Positions 26,825 to 35,364 of a DNA stretch of 64,000 nt are shown piece after piece. Both the position numbers and the translations under genes were made by a program. Numbering within the stretch: position 1 is the first letter of the stretch; the number at the start of each line of letters is the position of its first letter. The stretch is from an uncultured Alphaproteobacteria bacterium (GTDB taxonomy: Bacteria > Pseudomonadota > Alphaproteobacteria > HIMB59), in contig CACKOX010000001.1 in the NCBI GenBank assembly GCA_902601865.1, forward strand, positions 1 to 64,000, read 5' to 3'. Below the pieces are notes generated by a model. That model ran no database searches, had not been told where the DNA came from, and saw only the letters and a list, made by a program, of their open reading frames with translations.

Positions 26825-29047
26825 ATGCCTAAAAAAAAAGAGATTAAAAAAGTAGATTTAAAAGAAACGCTTTGGAAAGCAGCAGAAAAGTTAAGAAATC
26901 AAATGGATGCCGCTGAGTATAAACATATAGTGCTTGGTTTAATCTTTTTAAAATATATTTCAGATACTTTTGATATTCAAAAAAATAAAATAGAACAATT
27001 AGTTTCGGATGAAAAATCAGATTTTTTTATAAGTCAAGATCCTAAAATATATAAAAAGGAATTAGAGGATAGAGATTATTATACTCAAGATAATGTTTTT
27101 TGGGTTCCAGAAAAAGCAAGGTGGGAAAAACTTAGAGCAAAAGCAAAACAACCTGATATAGGATCAATTATAGACAATGCAATGATTGAGATCGAAAATG
27201 AAAATAAATTTCTTAAAGGCAAACTAGATAAAAGATTTGCTCTTACGGAATTAAATGAGGGAGTTCTTGGATCACTTATAGATCAAATATCAAAAATTGG
27301 TTTTAACTCTGAAAGTATGTCAAAAGATCTTTTGGGAGAAGTTTATGAATATTTTTTAGGTAAGTTTGCTTTAGCGGAAGGTAAAAAGGGAGGTCAGTTT
27401 TATACACCTAGTCATGTTGTTGAAACATTAGTTTCAATTATATCTCCATATAAAGGAAGGATATATGATCCATGTTGTGGTTCTGGAGGAATGTTTGTTC
27501 AAAGTCATCAATTTATTAAATCCCATGGGGGAAAAATTAATGATGTTTCTATTTATGGTCAAGAAAGTAACCCAACAACTTGGAGATTAGCATTAATGAA
27601 TCTATCTATAAGAGGATTTTCAGCAGATTTGGGAAGAACTCACGGTGATACTTTTGGAAAAGATCAATTTCCTAATTTAAATTTTGATTATATTTTGGCA
27701 AATCCACCATTTAATGACTCAGACTGGGGAGGAGAAAAGTTTTTAAATGATCAAAGATGGATCTATGGTCAACCACCATTATCAAATGCAAATTATGCTT
27801 GGTTACAACATATTATTTATAAATTAAAAAATAACGGAAAGGCAGTAGTGGTTCTAGCAAAAGCATCACTTACTTCGAATAGTTCTAATGAAAATATTAT
27901 TAGAAAAAATTTGATAAATGAAAATATTGTAGACGCTATTATAGAACTACCAGATAAATTATTTACAAATTTTAGTGGTCCAGTTTGTATATGGGTATTT
28001 GATAAAAACAAAAAAAATAAAAATATTTTATTAATTGATGCTTCTAAATTTGGAAAAATGCAAGATGCTAGTCTTAAATATTTAGATAAAGATGAAATTA
28101 CAAAATTAGGTTTAACTTATAATAATTGGAAAAGTAATACTAATTTTAAAAATATCAATAATTTTTGTAGAAGCGTTTCTCCTGAAGAAATTAAAAAGTT
28201 AGATTATTCATTATCAGTACAAAGGTATTTATTCAAAGATGATAAAAAAAATGATATTTCAACTGAAGATGAAATTGCAAGTTTATTAGAAAGATTTAAA
28301 TTTTTAAAAGTATCCTCAGAAAATTCAAATAAAGAAATACTTAATAATTTAAAACAGTTTAAATTTAAAGTTTCCTCTAAAGAAAAAGAAACTAGCAATT
28401 TAAATATTAATCAAACTCTAGAAAAAATTGGCATCAAAATTTTTAAATTGTGGTTTGTAGATTATAAAATACCTGGACATAATATTATTGATAATAAGAA
28501 ATTTAAAATTATAGATAATCTTAAAATTCCAGAGGGATGGTCATATGAGAAATGTAAAGAGAGATTTGACATATCAATAGGAAGAACGCCACCAAGAAAA
28601 GAGTTCAAATGGTTTAGTGATGATGAAAATGATATTCCTTGGTTATCAATAGCGGACATGAAAGATGCCAATATATATATTAAAAAAACTTCTGAATTTT
28701 TAACGAGAGAAGCAATTAAAAAATTTAATGTTCCGATTATAAAACCTGGTACTACAATTTGTAGTTTTAAGTTAACCGTAGGTAGAGTTGCTTTAACCTC
28801 TGACAATATCGCAACCAATGAAGCAATTGCACATTATGTTCCTAAAAAAGATAATTTTTTGAATATTTATATATATTTTTATTTAAAAAATTTTTTATTT
28901 AAATCTTTAGGAAGTACCTCATCTATTGGAACAGCAATCAATTCAACGATGTTAAAAGAAATGAAAATAATTTTTCCCCCAGATGAATTAATTAAAAAAT
29001 TTAATAATTTAGTTAATCCAATTTTGCAAAAAAGTTTAAATGAATAA
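26825..29047 (+). CDS. hsdM: Type I restriction-modification HsdM fused to a half HsdS (single target-recognition domain)
   Basis: 740 residues. Residues 1-500 are a normal HsdM: the N-terminal helical domain, SAM motif I near 215 (YDPCCGSGGMFVQS), and the NPPF catalytic motif at 293-296 for adenine-N6 methylation. A helical linker follows. The conserved HsdS spacer LWFVDY falls near residue 543, then PEGWSYEKC opens one target-recognition domain (about 555-740). The protein stops without the second conserved helix or a second TRD. No separate hsdS is present. Two copies would probably pair and read a symmetric site (inference). hsdR starts 3 bases later. Confidence 0.9.
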   Translation: MPKKKEIKKVDLKETLWKAAEKLRNQMDAAEYKHIVLGLIFLKYISDTFDIQKNKIEQLVSDEKSDFFISQDPKIYKKELEDRDYYTQDNVFWVPEKARWEKLRAKAKQPDIGSIIDNAMIEIENENKFLKGKLDKRFALTELNEGVLGSLIDQISKIGFNSESMSKDLLGEVYEYFLGKFALAEGKKGGQFYTPSHVVETLVSIISPYKGRIYDPCCGSGGMFVQSHQFIKSHGGKINDVSIYGQESNPTTWRLALMNLSIRGFSADLGRTHGDTFGKDQFPNLNFDYILANPPFNDSDWGGEKFLNDQRWIYGQPPLSNANYAWLQHIIYKLKNNGKAVVVLAKASLTSNSSNENIIRKNLINENIVDAIIELPDKLFTNFSGPVCIWVFDKNKKNKNILLIDASKFGKMQDASLKYLDKDEITKLGLTYNNWKSNTNFKNINNFCRSVSPEEIKKLDYSLSVQRYLFKDDKKNDISTEDEIASLLERFKFLKVSSENSNKEILNNLKQFKFKVSSKEKETSNLNINQTLEKIGIKIFKLWFVDYKIPGHNIIDNKKFKIIDNLKIPEGWSYEKCKERFDISIGRTPPRKEFKWFSDDENDIPWLSIADMKDANIYIKKTSEFLTREAIKKFNVPIIKPGTTICSFKLTVGRVALTSDNIATNEAIAHYVPKKDNFLNIYIYFYLKNFLFKSLGSTSSIGTAINSTMLKEMKIIFPPDELIKKFNNLVNPILQKSLNE

Positions 29048-29049
29048 CA

Positions 29050-32000
29050 ATGTTAATTAATGAAGAACAAATAGAAAAGCAAAGTATAACTTGGTTTAAA
29101 GAAATTGGATATTCGTATAAAAGTGGCAAAGAGTTTAATGTTGATTATATTCATTCAGAGAGAGATAATTTAAAAAAAACTATTCTTGAAGATAGATTCT
29201 TAAATTGTTTAAAAAAAATTAATTCTGATATACCGTCCAGAAGTATAAAAGATTCAATTAACCAAATTATTAATCCAAATATTTCAGATCTCTATGAGTG
29301 TAATCGCAAAATTCATTCATGGATTTCAAAAGGTTTAAAAATTAAATATTTTAAAAATAACCAAGAGTTTGGTGCTCAATTAAAGTTAATTGACTTTGAA
29401 AACGTTCATAATAATGAATGGTTAATCGTTAATCAATTTGAAGTAAAAGGCGATAAAAGACTGAGAAGACCTGATGTTGTGGTTTTTGTAAATGGATTAC
29501 CATTATCGGTGATTGAGTTTAAAAACCCTGCTGATGTTAAAGCAGATATATGGTCAGCATTTAATCAGTTACAGACCTATAAAGATAACATTCCAAATCT
29601 ATTTAATACTAACGTGAATTTAATAATTAGTGATGGAGTTGAGGCAAGAGTTGGTTCTTTAACAGCAGATCAAGAAAGGTTTATGAGATGGAGAACAATT
29701 GAAGGAGATAAAATTGATCCATTTGGAGAGCATCGTGATTTAGAAACTTTAATTAAAGGTTTATTTAACAAAGAAACTTTACTCCAATTTATAAAACACT
29801 ACTGCATTTTTGAAGAGGATAAAATAATAATAAAAAAAATTGCTGAATATCATCAGTATTATGCAGTTCAAAAAGCAGTAGAAAGAATAGTATCTTCTAG
29901 TAAACCAGATGGAGATAAAAAGGGTGGTGTAGTCTGGCATACACAAGGTGCAGGAAAAAGTTTAGAGATGACTTGTCTTGCAGGAAAATTAATTACAGAA
30001 CCTAGACTAGAAAATCCTACATTATTAATGGTTACAGATAGACAAGACTTAGACGGATCTTTATTTGATACTTTTAATGATGCGGGAAACTTATTAGCAG
30101 AGTCACCTACAAAAGCAGAAAGTAGAAAAGATCTTCGAGATCAATTAAACAATAAACCATCTGGAGGAATAATATTTACTACAATTCATAAATTTGGATT
30201 GGATAAAGGAGAAGATAAGTTTCCAACTCTTACAAATCGTCATAATGTAGTTGTAATTTGTGATGAGGCACATCGAACGCAATATGGATTTAAGGGTCAT
30301 GTAGATAAAAAAACTGGTGAAATAAAATATGGTTTGGCAAAATCAATGAGAAATGCACTACCCAATGCTACATTTGTTGCATTTACAGGAACACCTATTT
30401 CTAAAGATGATCGAGATACTCAATCAGTATTTGGAAACTATGTATCTATATATGATATTCAGCAAGCAGTTGAAGATGGTGCAACAGTCCCAATTTACTA
30501 TGAGTCTAGACTTGCAAAAATAAGTCTTAAAGAAAATGAGATTCCTATTATCGATGAAAAAGTTGAAGAAATTTTTGATGATAGTGTTGATGATGATAGA
30601 GAAAAAGAAAAAGCAAAATCTAGATGGGCACAGTTAGAAGCAGTAGTTGGTGCAGAACCTAGAATTAAACAAATTACAGAAGATTTAATTAAACATTTTG
30701 ATACTCGAACCAAAACTCAACCTGGTAAAGCAATGATTGTGTGTATGAGTAGAGAAATTTGTGTAAAGTTTTATGAGGCATTAAGAAAATTAAGACCAGA
30801 ACTTCATGATGTAGAATTATCAAAAGGTCAAATGAAAATTGTAATGTCAACATCAGCATCTGACCCAAAAGAATTTCAACCTCATCATACAAATAGATTA
30901 CAAAAGAAAGATTTAGAAAATAGATTTAAAGATCCATCTGACCCATTAAAAATAGTTATCGTGAGAGATATGTGGTTAACAGGGTTTGATGCACCATGTT
31001 TAACCACAATGTATGTAGATAAACCCATGCAAGGAGCAAATCTTGCACAAGCAATTGCAAGAGTTAATAGAGTGTTTGGTGACAAACCTGGTGGATTAGT
31101 TGTTGACTACATTGGAATTGCACCTCAACTTAAAGAAGCATTGGCAACTTATGCAAACAGTAATGGAAGAGGTCAACCAACAATTAATACTGATGAAGCA
31201 TTAAAAATACTTGAGGAAAAACTTAAAGTTGCACAAGATTTGTTACATCCAGTTGATTGGTCAGATTATATAAAAAATGCATTAAAACTATTGCCTGCTT
31301 GTTTAGACAATATTTTGCAAAAACCTGATGGTAAAAGAAGATACTGCGATACAGTTCTTGCGATTACAAAAGCATTCGCACTTTGTGGAACAATGGAGGA
31401 GGCAATGCAACATTCTGCAGAAGTAGCATTTCATCAGGCAATCAGAGCACCATTAATTAAAAAAAGTGGCATTGGTACTGACGGACAATACAAAAATGTA
31501 GACTTTGAACTTAAACAATTAGTTTCAGAATCATTAGTTGGAGATGGTGTAGCAGATGTATTTAAAATTGCAGGACTAGAATCCCCTGATATTTCAATTT
31601 TATCTGATGAGTTTCTTGCAGAAGTAAAGAAGATGCCACAAAAAAATCTTGCAGTAGAGTTACTTCAAAAACTAATGAAAGATGAAATGAAAACTAGATT
31701 TAAAAATAACATTGTTAAACAAAAACAATTTTCTGAATTACTTCAAAACGCATTAGATAAATATAGCAATAGAGCAATAGAAGCAGCACAAGTCATAGAA
31801 GAACTTATTCAAATGGCAAAAGCATTTAAAGAAGATTTAGATAAAGCAAAAAAAATGAATCTAAATGAAAGTGAAGTCGCATTTTATGATGCATTGTCAG
31901 ATAACAATTCTGCAAAAGAATTAATGGGTGATGAACTCTTGGTTAAGATTGCAAGAGAGGTTGCAGAAAAGTTAAGAAAGAATGTTACTGTAGATTGGAA

Positions 32001-32148
32001 TGTAAAAGAGTCAGTAAGGGCAAAACTAAGATTAATTATTAAAAATATTCTTAAAAGATATAAGTATCCACCCGATGAAGAGAAAAAAGCAATTGATCTA
32101 GTTTTAGTTCAAGCAGAGCAATTTTCTGAAGAGTGGTCAGTAAATTAA
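29050..32148 (+). CDS. hsdR: Type I restriction endonuclease R subunit
   Basis: 1032 residues, normal length. N-terminal nuclease domain with RRPDVVVFVNGLPLSVIEFK (catalytic Asp, Glu 156 and Lys 158). SF2 translocase: Walker A GAGKS near 300, DEAH at about 405, VAFTGTP motif III, and later motifs DMWLTGFDAP and QAIARVNRVF. The C-terminal helical domain docks on HsdM. Cuts unmodified foreign DNA after ATP-driven translocation. It forms a two-gene system with the HsdM-S fusion. Ala codons look dominated by GCA, somewhat unlike neighbours (impression, not computed). Confidence 0.95.
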   Translation: MLINEEQIEKQSITWFKEIGYSYKSGKEFNVDYIHSERDNLKKTILEDRFLNCLKKINSDIPSRSIKDSINQIINPNISDLYECNRKIHSWISKGLKIKYFKNNQEFGAQLKLIDFENVHNNEWLIVNQFEVKGDKRLRRPDVVVFVNGLPLSVIEFKNPADVKADIWSAFNQLQTYKDNIPNLFNTNVNLIISDGVEARVGSLTADQERFMRWRTIEGDKIDPFGEHRDLETLIKGLFNKETLLQFIKHYCIFEEDKIIIKKIAEYHQYYAVQKAVERIVSSSKPDGDKKGGVVWHTQGAGKSLEMTCLAGKLITEPRLENPTLLMVTDRQDLDGSLFDTFNDAGNLLAESPTKAESRKDLRDQLNNKPSGGIIFTTIHKFGLDKGEDKFPTLTNRHNVVVICDEAHRTQYGFKGHVDKKTGEIKYGLAKSMRNALPNATFVAFTGTPISKDDRDTQSVFGNYVSIYDIQQAVEDGATVPIYYESRLAKISLKENEIPIIDEKVEEIFDDSVDDDREKEKAKSRWAQLEAVVGAEPRIKQITEDLIKHFDTRTKTQPGKAMIVCMSREICVKFYEALRKLRPELHDVELSKGQMKIVMSTSASDPKEFQPHHTNRLQKKDLENRFKDPSDPLKIVIVRDMWLTGFDAPCLTTMYVDKPMQGANLAQAIARVNRVFGDKPGGLVVDYIGIAPQLKEALATYANSNGRGQPTINTDEALKILEEKLKVAQDLLHPVDWSDYIKNALKLLPACLDNILQKPDGKRRYCDTVLAITKAFALCGTMEEAMQHSAEVAFHQAIRAPLIKKSGIGTDGQYKNVDFELKQLVSESLVGDGVADVFKIAGLESPDISILSDEFLAEVKKMPQKNLAVELLQKLMKDEMKTRFKNNIVKQKQFSELLQNALDKYSNRAIEAAQVIEELIQMAKAFKEDLDKAKKMNLNESEVAFYDALSDNNSAKELMGDELLVKIAREVAEKLRKNVTVDWNVKESVRAKLRLIIKNILKRYKYPPDEEKKAIDLVLVQAEQFSEEWSVN

Positions 32149-32178
32149 CCGTTATACACGCAGATGCGACTATAACGG
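32149..32178 (+). terminator. Inverted repeat after hsdR
   Basis: CCGTTATA and TATAACGG form an 8-bp stem enclosing CGCA-GA-TGCG with a 2-base mismatch on each side. It begins at the base after the hsdR stop. It could be the hsdMR terminator, although no T run follows, or a protein-binding palindrome of the island's right end. Confidence 0.45.
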
Positions 32179-32196
32179 CAAAAGTTTATTGACTTT

Positions 32197-32219
32197 AAAC
32201 TTCGTGTAAAACTTCGTGT
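32197..32219 (+). repeat. CTTCGTGT arm-like direct repeats, right cluster
   Basis: Perfect 23-base copy of 26677-26699 in the same orientation, preceded by TTGACTTTA as in the third left unit. It lies 48 bases inside the tmRNA coding-piece end. Interpreted as the right arm site of the RM island. Confidence 0.65.
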
Positions 32220-32267
32220 GGTTCTTAATTTGATATTTGAGATGGAATAAAGGTTTCCTTTAGTTAA

Positions 32268-32518
32268 GGGGCGTTCTGTTGCCCGGCCGCCCCAAAGCCG
32301 CGCTTACCTAATTAGATTAAGCAGCGAGTGCTAATTCATTATCGTTAGCAATTATTTTAAGTTTCTATGTCGAAGAAACGCTTACAACGAGCAAAAACTA
32401 TATCCTTCAGAGCACGTCAAACCTATATCACCCCCATAAGAATTTTTATGGTGGAGGTGTCGGGTACCGCCCCCGAGTCCGATACACCTATTACATATAG
32501 CGTTTATTGCCATAGTTG
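32268..32518 (-). ncRNA. ssrA: Two-piece (permuted) transfer-messenger RNA
   Basis: Rescues stalled ribosomes and tags proteins for degradation. On the minus strand the acceptor piece comes first (about 32518-32449), with CACCTCC-A-CCA at its end. A 13-base spacer (32448-32436) follows, then the coding piece from 32435, starting GGGGGTGAT. The two acceptor strands pair over 7 bp with the G3-U pair typical of alanine identity. The tag frame at 32349-32317 reads ANDNELALAA then stop. The coding piece ends in a GGGGCG/CGCCCC stem with a pseudoknot-like loop near 32268-32293. The exact outer ends are estimates. Confidence 0.92.
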
Positions 32519-32533
32519 ATAAACAACGCAGAT

Positions 32534-32562
32534 AATATAGTCTAATAAATGAATCCTTTAAA
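32534..32562 (-). promoter_or_regulatory. Candidate ssrA promoter overlapping the thyX leader
   Basis: On the minus strand TTTAAA (32557-32562) and TATATT (32534-32539) are spaced 17 bases and match sigma70 boxes at 4/6 and 5/6. Transcription would begin near 32527, just before the acceptor piece. It sits against the thyX start at 32568, so the two divergent units share about 50 bases. Confidence 0.4.
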
Positions 32563-32567
32563 CATCT

Positions 32568-33494
32568 ATGAAGAAAAAAATCACTAAAGTGCCAAAATTT
32601 AAAGATTTTAAAACCACCAGAGCCACGTCGTCTGCTCTAGAAAAAATACTATATAAGCAAATACCCATCTTAGACCATGGCTTTATAAGAGTTATTGACT
32701 ATATGGGGACTGATCAGTCTATAGTTCAAGCGGCAAGAGTTTCTTATGGTGAGGGAACAAAAAAATTACGAGAAGACAGGGGCCTTATTAGATATTTGTT
32801 AAGTCATTGGCATACAACTCCTTTTGAGATGTGTGAAATTAAGTTTCATATTAAACTACCTATTTTTGTTGCTAGACAATGGATTAGACACAGAACTGCA
32901 AATGTAAATGAATACTCTGCAAGATACTCAGTACTAGATAAAGAATTTTATGTTCCAGAAATGGATCAACTAGGATCTCAATCGACTACAAATAAACAAG
33001 GAAGATCGAATACTTTAGATAAAAAGTTTGCAAAGCAGGCTCAAGATTTAATTCTAAAAAATTCGGAGCAACTTTATGACGACTACCAAAATTTATTGAA
33101 TGGTAAACTTTTGAATAACGACGAATACGTTGAAGGGGAGGGACTAGCTAGAGAACTAGCTCGAACAACTCTTCCATTAAACTACTACACCCAATGGTAT
33201 TGGAAGGTAGACCTTCATAATCTCATGCACTTTTTGAGATTACGAGCAGATAGTCATGCTCAGTATGAAATACAAATTTATGCTGAGAAAATGGTAGAAA
33301 TTTTAAAAAAATGGGTACCCTTAACATACGAAGCTTTTGAAGATTACCGTTCAGACTCATTCCAACTTTCTAAGGAGGCTTTAAAAATTGTAAAAGATAA
33401 ATTGGCAAATAAAAAAATTAAGAAATCTAATTATAAGTTATCTCCAAGAGAGCTTAGAGAGCTAGAAATAAAGTTTAATATTAAATTATCTTAA
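32568..33494 (+). CDS. thyX: Flavin-dependent thymidylate synthase ThyX
   Basis: Makes dTMP from dUMP using methylene-tetrahydrofolate and NADPH with FAD; tetrameric cytosolic enzyme. The ThyX signature RHRTANVNEYSARYS (RHR then S eight residues on) is visible near residue 111. LREDRGLIRYLLSHWHTTPFEMCEIKFHIK and LRADSHAQYEIQ are also typical. 308 residues, family-typical for alphaproteobacteria. It is convergent with the Mrp-like gene, overlapping by 4 bases. Confidence 0.95.
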   Translation: MKKKITKVPKFKDFKTTRATSSALEKILYKQIPILDHGFIRVIDYMGTDQSIVQAARVSYGEGTKKLREDRGLIRYLLSHWHTTPFEMCEIKFHIKLPIFVARQWIRHRTANVNEYSARYSVLDKEFYVPEMDQLGSQSTTNKQGRSNTLDKKFAKQAQDLILKNSEQLYDDYQNLLNGKLLNNDEYVEGEGLARELARTTLPLNYYTQWYWKVDLHNLMHFLRLRADSHAQYEIQIYAEKMVEILKKWVPLTYEAFEDYRSDSFQLSKEALKIVKDKLANKKIKKSNYKLSPRELRELEIKFNIKLS

Positions 33495-34237
33495 CCTTGA
33501 AATTTTTTTGTAATTGCGTTTGTAATATTTTCAAATTTTAGAGAATAGTCGTCCTTGTAGTCAAAACAATAGGGTTTTCCCTCATCGCAACTCTTAGGGA
33601 CATTTAAATTAAAAGGAAGCTCTTCTATTAAATTTATATCTTCTTTTAGTAATAAAGACTTAGTCTTAGACTCACCAAAAATATATTTTTTTTCATTTTG
33701 TTCCTCTAAATAAGACATGTTTTCTACTACACCAAGTATTGGAACATTCACCTTGATAAACATATTGATACCTCTAATCACGTCTTTTAAAGATAGTAGC
33801 TGTGGAGTTGTGATAATAAGTGTTCCATCCAGTTTTAGCTTTTGAGACATAGATATTTGTACATCTCCAGTACCAGGTGGAAAATCAACAATTAAATAGT
33901 CTAAATCACCCCATATTGTCTTATTAATAAGACCATCAAGCCCTTTTGCTAACATGGGCCCTCGCCAAACAATTGCTTGTTCTTCATTGACTAAGAAGCC
34001 TATCGACATCGCCTTTATCCCAAATACTTCAAAGGGCAAAAACTTCCCATCTTCAACTTTGGGTTCCTTATCTCCGATGCCAAGTAATGTTGGGACACTA
34101 GGTCCATATATGTCTGCGTCTAAAAGGCCAACTTTGTATCCTTGGTTTGCTAAAGTTATAGCGATATTGCAAGCTACAGTGGATTTACCAACGCCACCTT
34201 TACAGCTTGAAATTCCAAAACAGGTCTTGATATTCAT
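33491..34237 (-). CDS. Mrp/NBP35-type P-loop ATPase lacking the CxxC motif
   Basis: 248 residues. The deviant Walker A CKGGVGKSTVACNIA, GLLDADIYGPSVPTLLG and LIVDFPPGTGDVQIS are typical of Mrp/ApbC Fe-S carrier ATPases. The N-terminal DUF59 (MIP18) domain of long Mrp is absent. Where Mrp proteins carry ENMSxxxCxxCG for the bridging Fe-S cluster, this one reads ENMSYLEEQNEKKYIFGE (about residues 171-188), with no Cys. It may use other Cys (PKSCDEGKPYC near the C terminus) or have a different role. It lies divergent from hflK, as in many alphaproteobacteria. Confidence 0.88.
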   Translation of the reverse strand: MNIKTCFGISSCKGGVGKSTVACNIAITLANQGYKVGLLDADIYGPSVPTLLGIGDKEPKVEDGKFLPFEVFGIKAMSIGFLVNEEQAIVWRGPMLAKGLDGLINKTIWGDLDYLIVDFPPGTGDVQISMSQKLKLDGTLIITTPQLLSLKDVIRGINMFIKVNVPILGVVENMSYLEEQNEKKYIFGESKTKSLLLKEDINLIEELPFNLNVPKSCDEGKPYCFDYKDDYSLKFENITNAITKKFQG

Positions 34238-34263
34238 CTATTAAACACTACATATATTGTATC

Positions 34264-35364
34264 GTGAACAAAAACAAATTTAAAATTTTCGCACTTGATG
34301 GCCCATGGGGTTCCTCTTCAGGAAATAATAATAGAGGATCTGGTGGAGGCTTTTCTGGTGGGAATAACGATTCAATTGATGATCTTCTTAAAGATCTAAA
34401 AAACAAATATAAGTTTAAAATGCCTTTTAAAGGTGGATTTAAGGGTGTTTCATTTTTAATTTTAATTGCTTTTGTGATTTGGTTAGCAACTGGTTTTTAC
34501 AGAGTTGAACCAGATGAACAAGGAGTTGAATTATTATTTGGTAAGTGGAACGAAAGCACAACTGACCCTGGACTTCATTATTTCTTTCCAACACCTATTG
34601 GAAAAGTTCTTACACCAAAAGTAGAGGCTATTAGAAAAATTAATGTCGGTTTTAGATCAAGTGGTAACTCTACAAGAGATGTTCTTGAAGAAAGCATGAT
34701 GCTGACATCTGATCAAAATATTTCAGATTTAGATTATACCGTTCTTTATAGAATTAAAGATGCTGGTCAGTTTTTATTTAACTTAAGAGACCCAGAAGAA
34801 ACCGTAAAAGTAATTTCTGAGAGTGTTCTTAGGGAAGTTGTAGGACAAACAAACCTTGAAGGCCTTCTTACTGTATCTAGACAGTCTGTTGAAAGAGACT
34901 CACGGTCTTTACTTCAAGAGCTCTTAGATGAGTATGAAGTTGGGATATTAATCCAGTCTATTCAACTACAAGATGTTAATCCACCAAGAGAAGTTATTGA
35001 TGCTTTTGATGATGTCCAAAAAGCAAGACAGGACAAAGAGAGAACTGTTAATCAGGCAGAAGCCTATAGTAATAGAATTGTTCCAGAAGCCAGAGGTGAA
35101 GCTGAAAAAATTCTTCAAGAAGCAGAGGGTTATAGAAACAAACTAATTAAACAAGCTGAGGGTGAATCAAGTAGATTTCTTCAAGTGCTAGATACCTACG
35201 AGCAGTCAAAAGAAACAACTAAAAAAAGAATATACCTAGAAACCTTAAGAGATGTTCTTTCAGGATCTAGTAAGATAATGATTGATCAAAACTCTGGAAA
35301 TGGTGTTGTTCCTTATCTTCCGCTTAACGAATTAAATAAAAATAAACAAGGAGATAGTCAATGA
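34264..35364 (+). CDS. hflK: FtsH modulator, SPFH-domain protein HflK
   Basis: 366 residues from GTG. A Gly/Ser-rich cytosolic N terminus precedes one TM helix (about residues 60-80, FLILIAFVIWLATGFY). The periplasmic SPFH/band-7 domain follows, starting VEPDEQGVELLFG, then a long coiled-coil (EAYSNRIVPEARGEAEKILQEAEGYR). With HflC it forms a ring around FtsH and restrains its proteolysis. hflC overlaps its stop by 4 bases. Confidence 0.93.
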   Translation: MNKNKFKIFALDGPWGSSSGNNNRGSGGGFSGGNNDSIDDLLKDLKNKYKFKMPFKGGFKGVSFLILIAFVIWLATGFYRVEPDEQGVELLFGKWNESTTDPGLHYFFPTPIGKVLTPKVEAIRKINVGFRSSGNSTRDVLEESMMLTSDQNISDLDYTVLYRIKDAGQFLFNLRDPEETVKVISESVLREVVGQTNLEGLLTVSRQSVERDSRSLLQELLDEYEVGILIQSIQLQDVNPPREVIDAFDDVQKARQDKERTVNQAEAYSNRIVPEARGEAEKILQEAEGYRNKLIKQAEGESSRFLQVLDTYEQSKETTKKRIYLETLRDVLSGSSKIMIDQNSGNGVVPYLPLNELNKNKQGDSQ

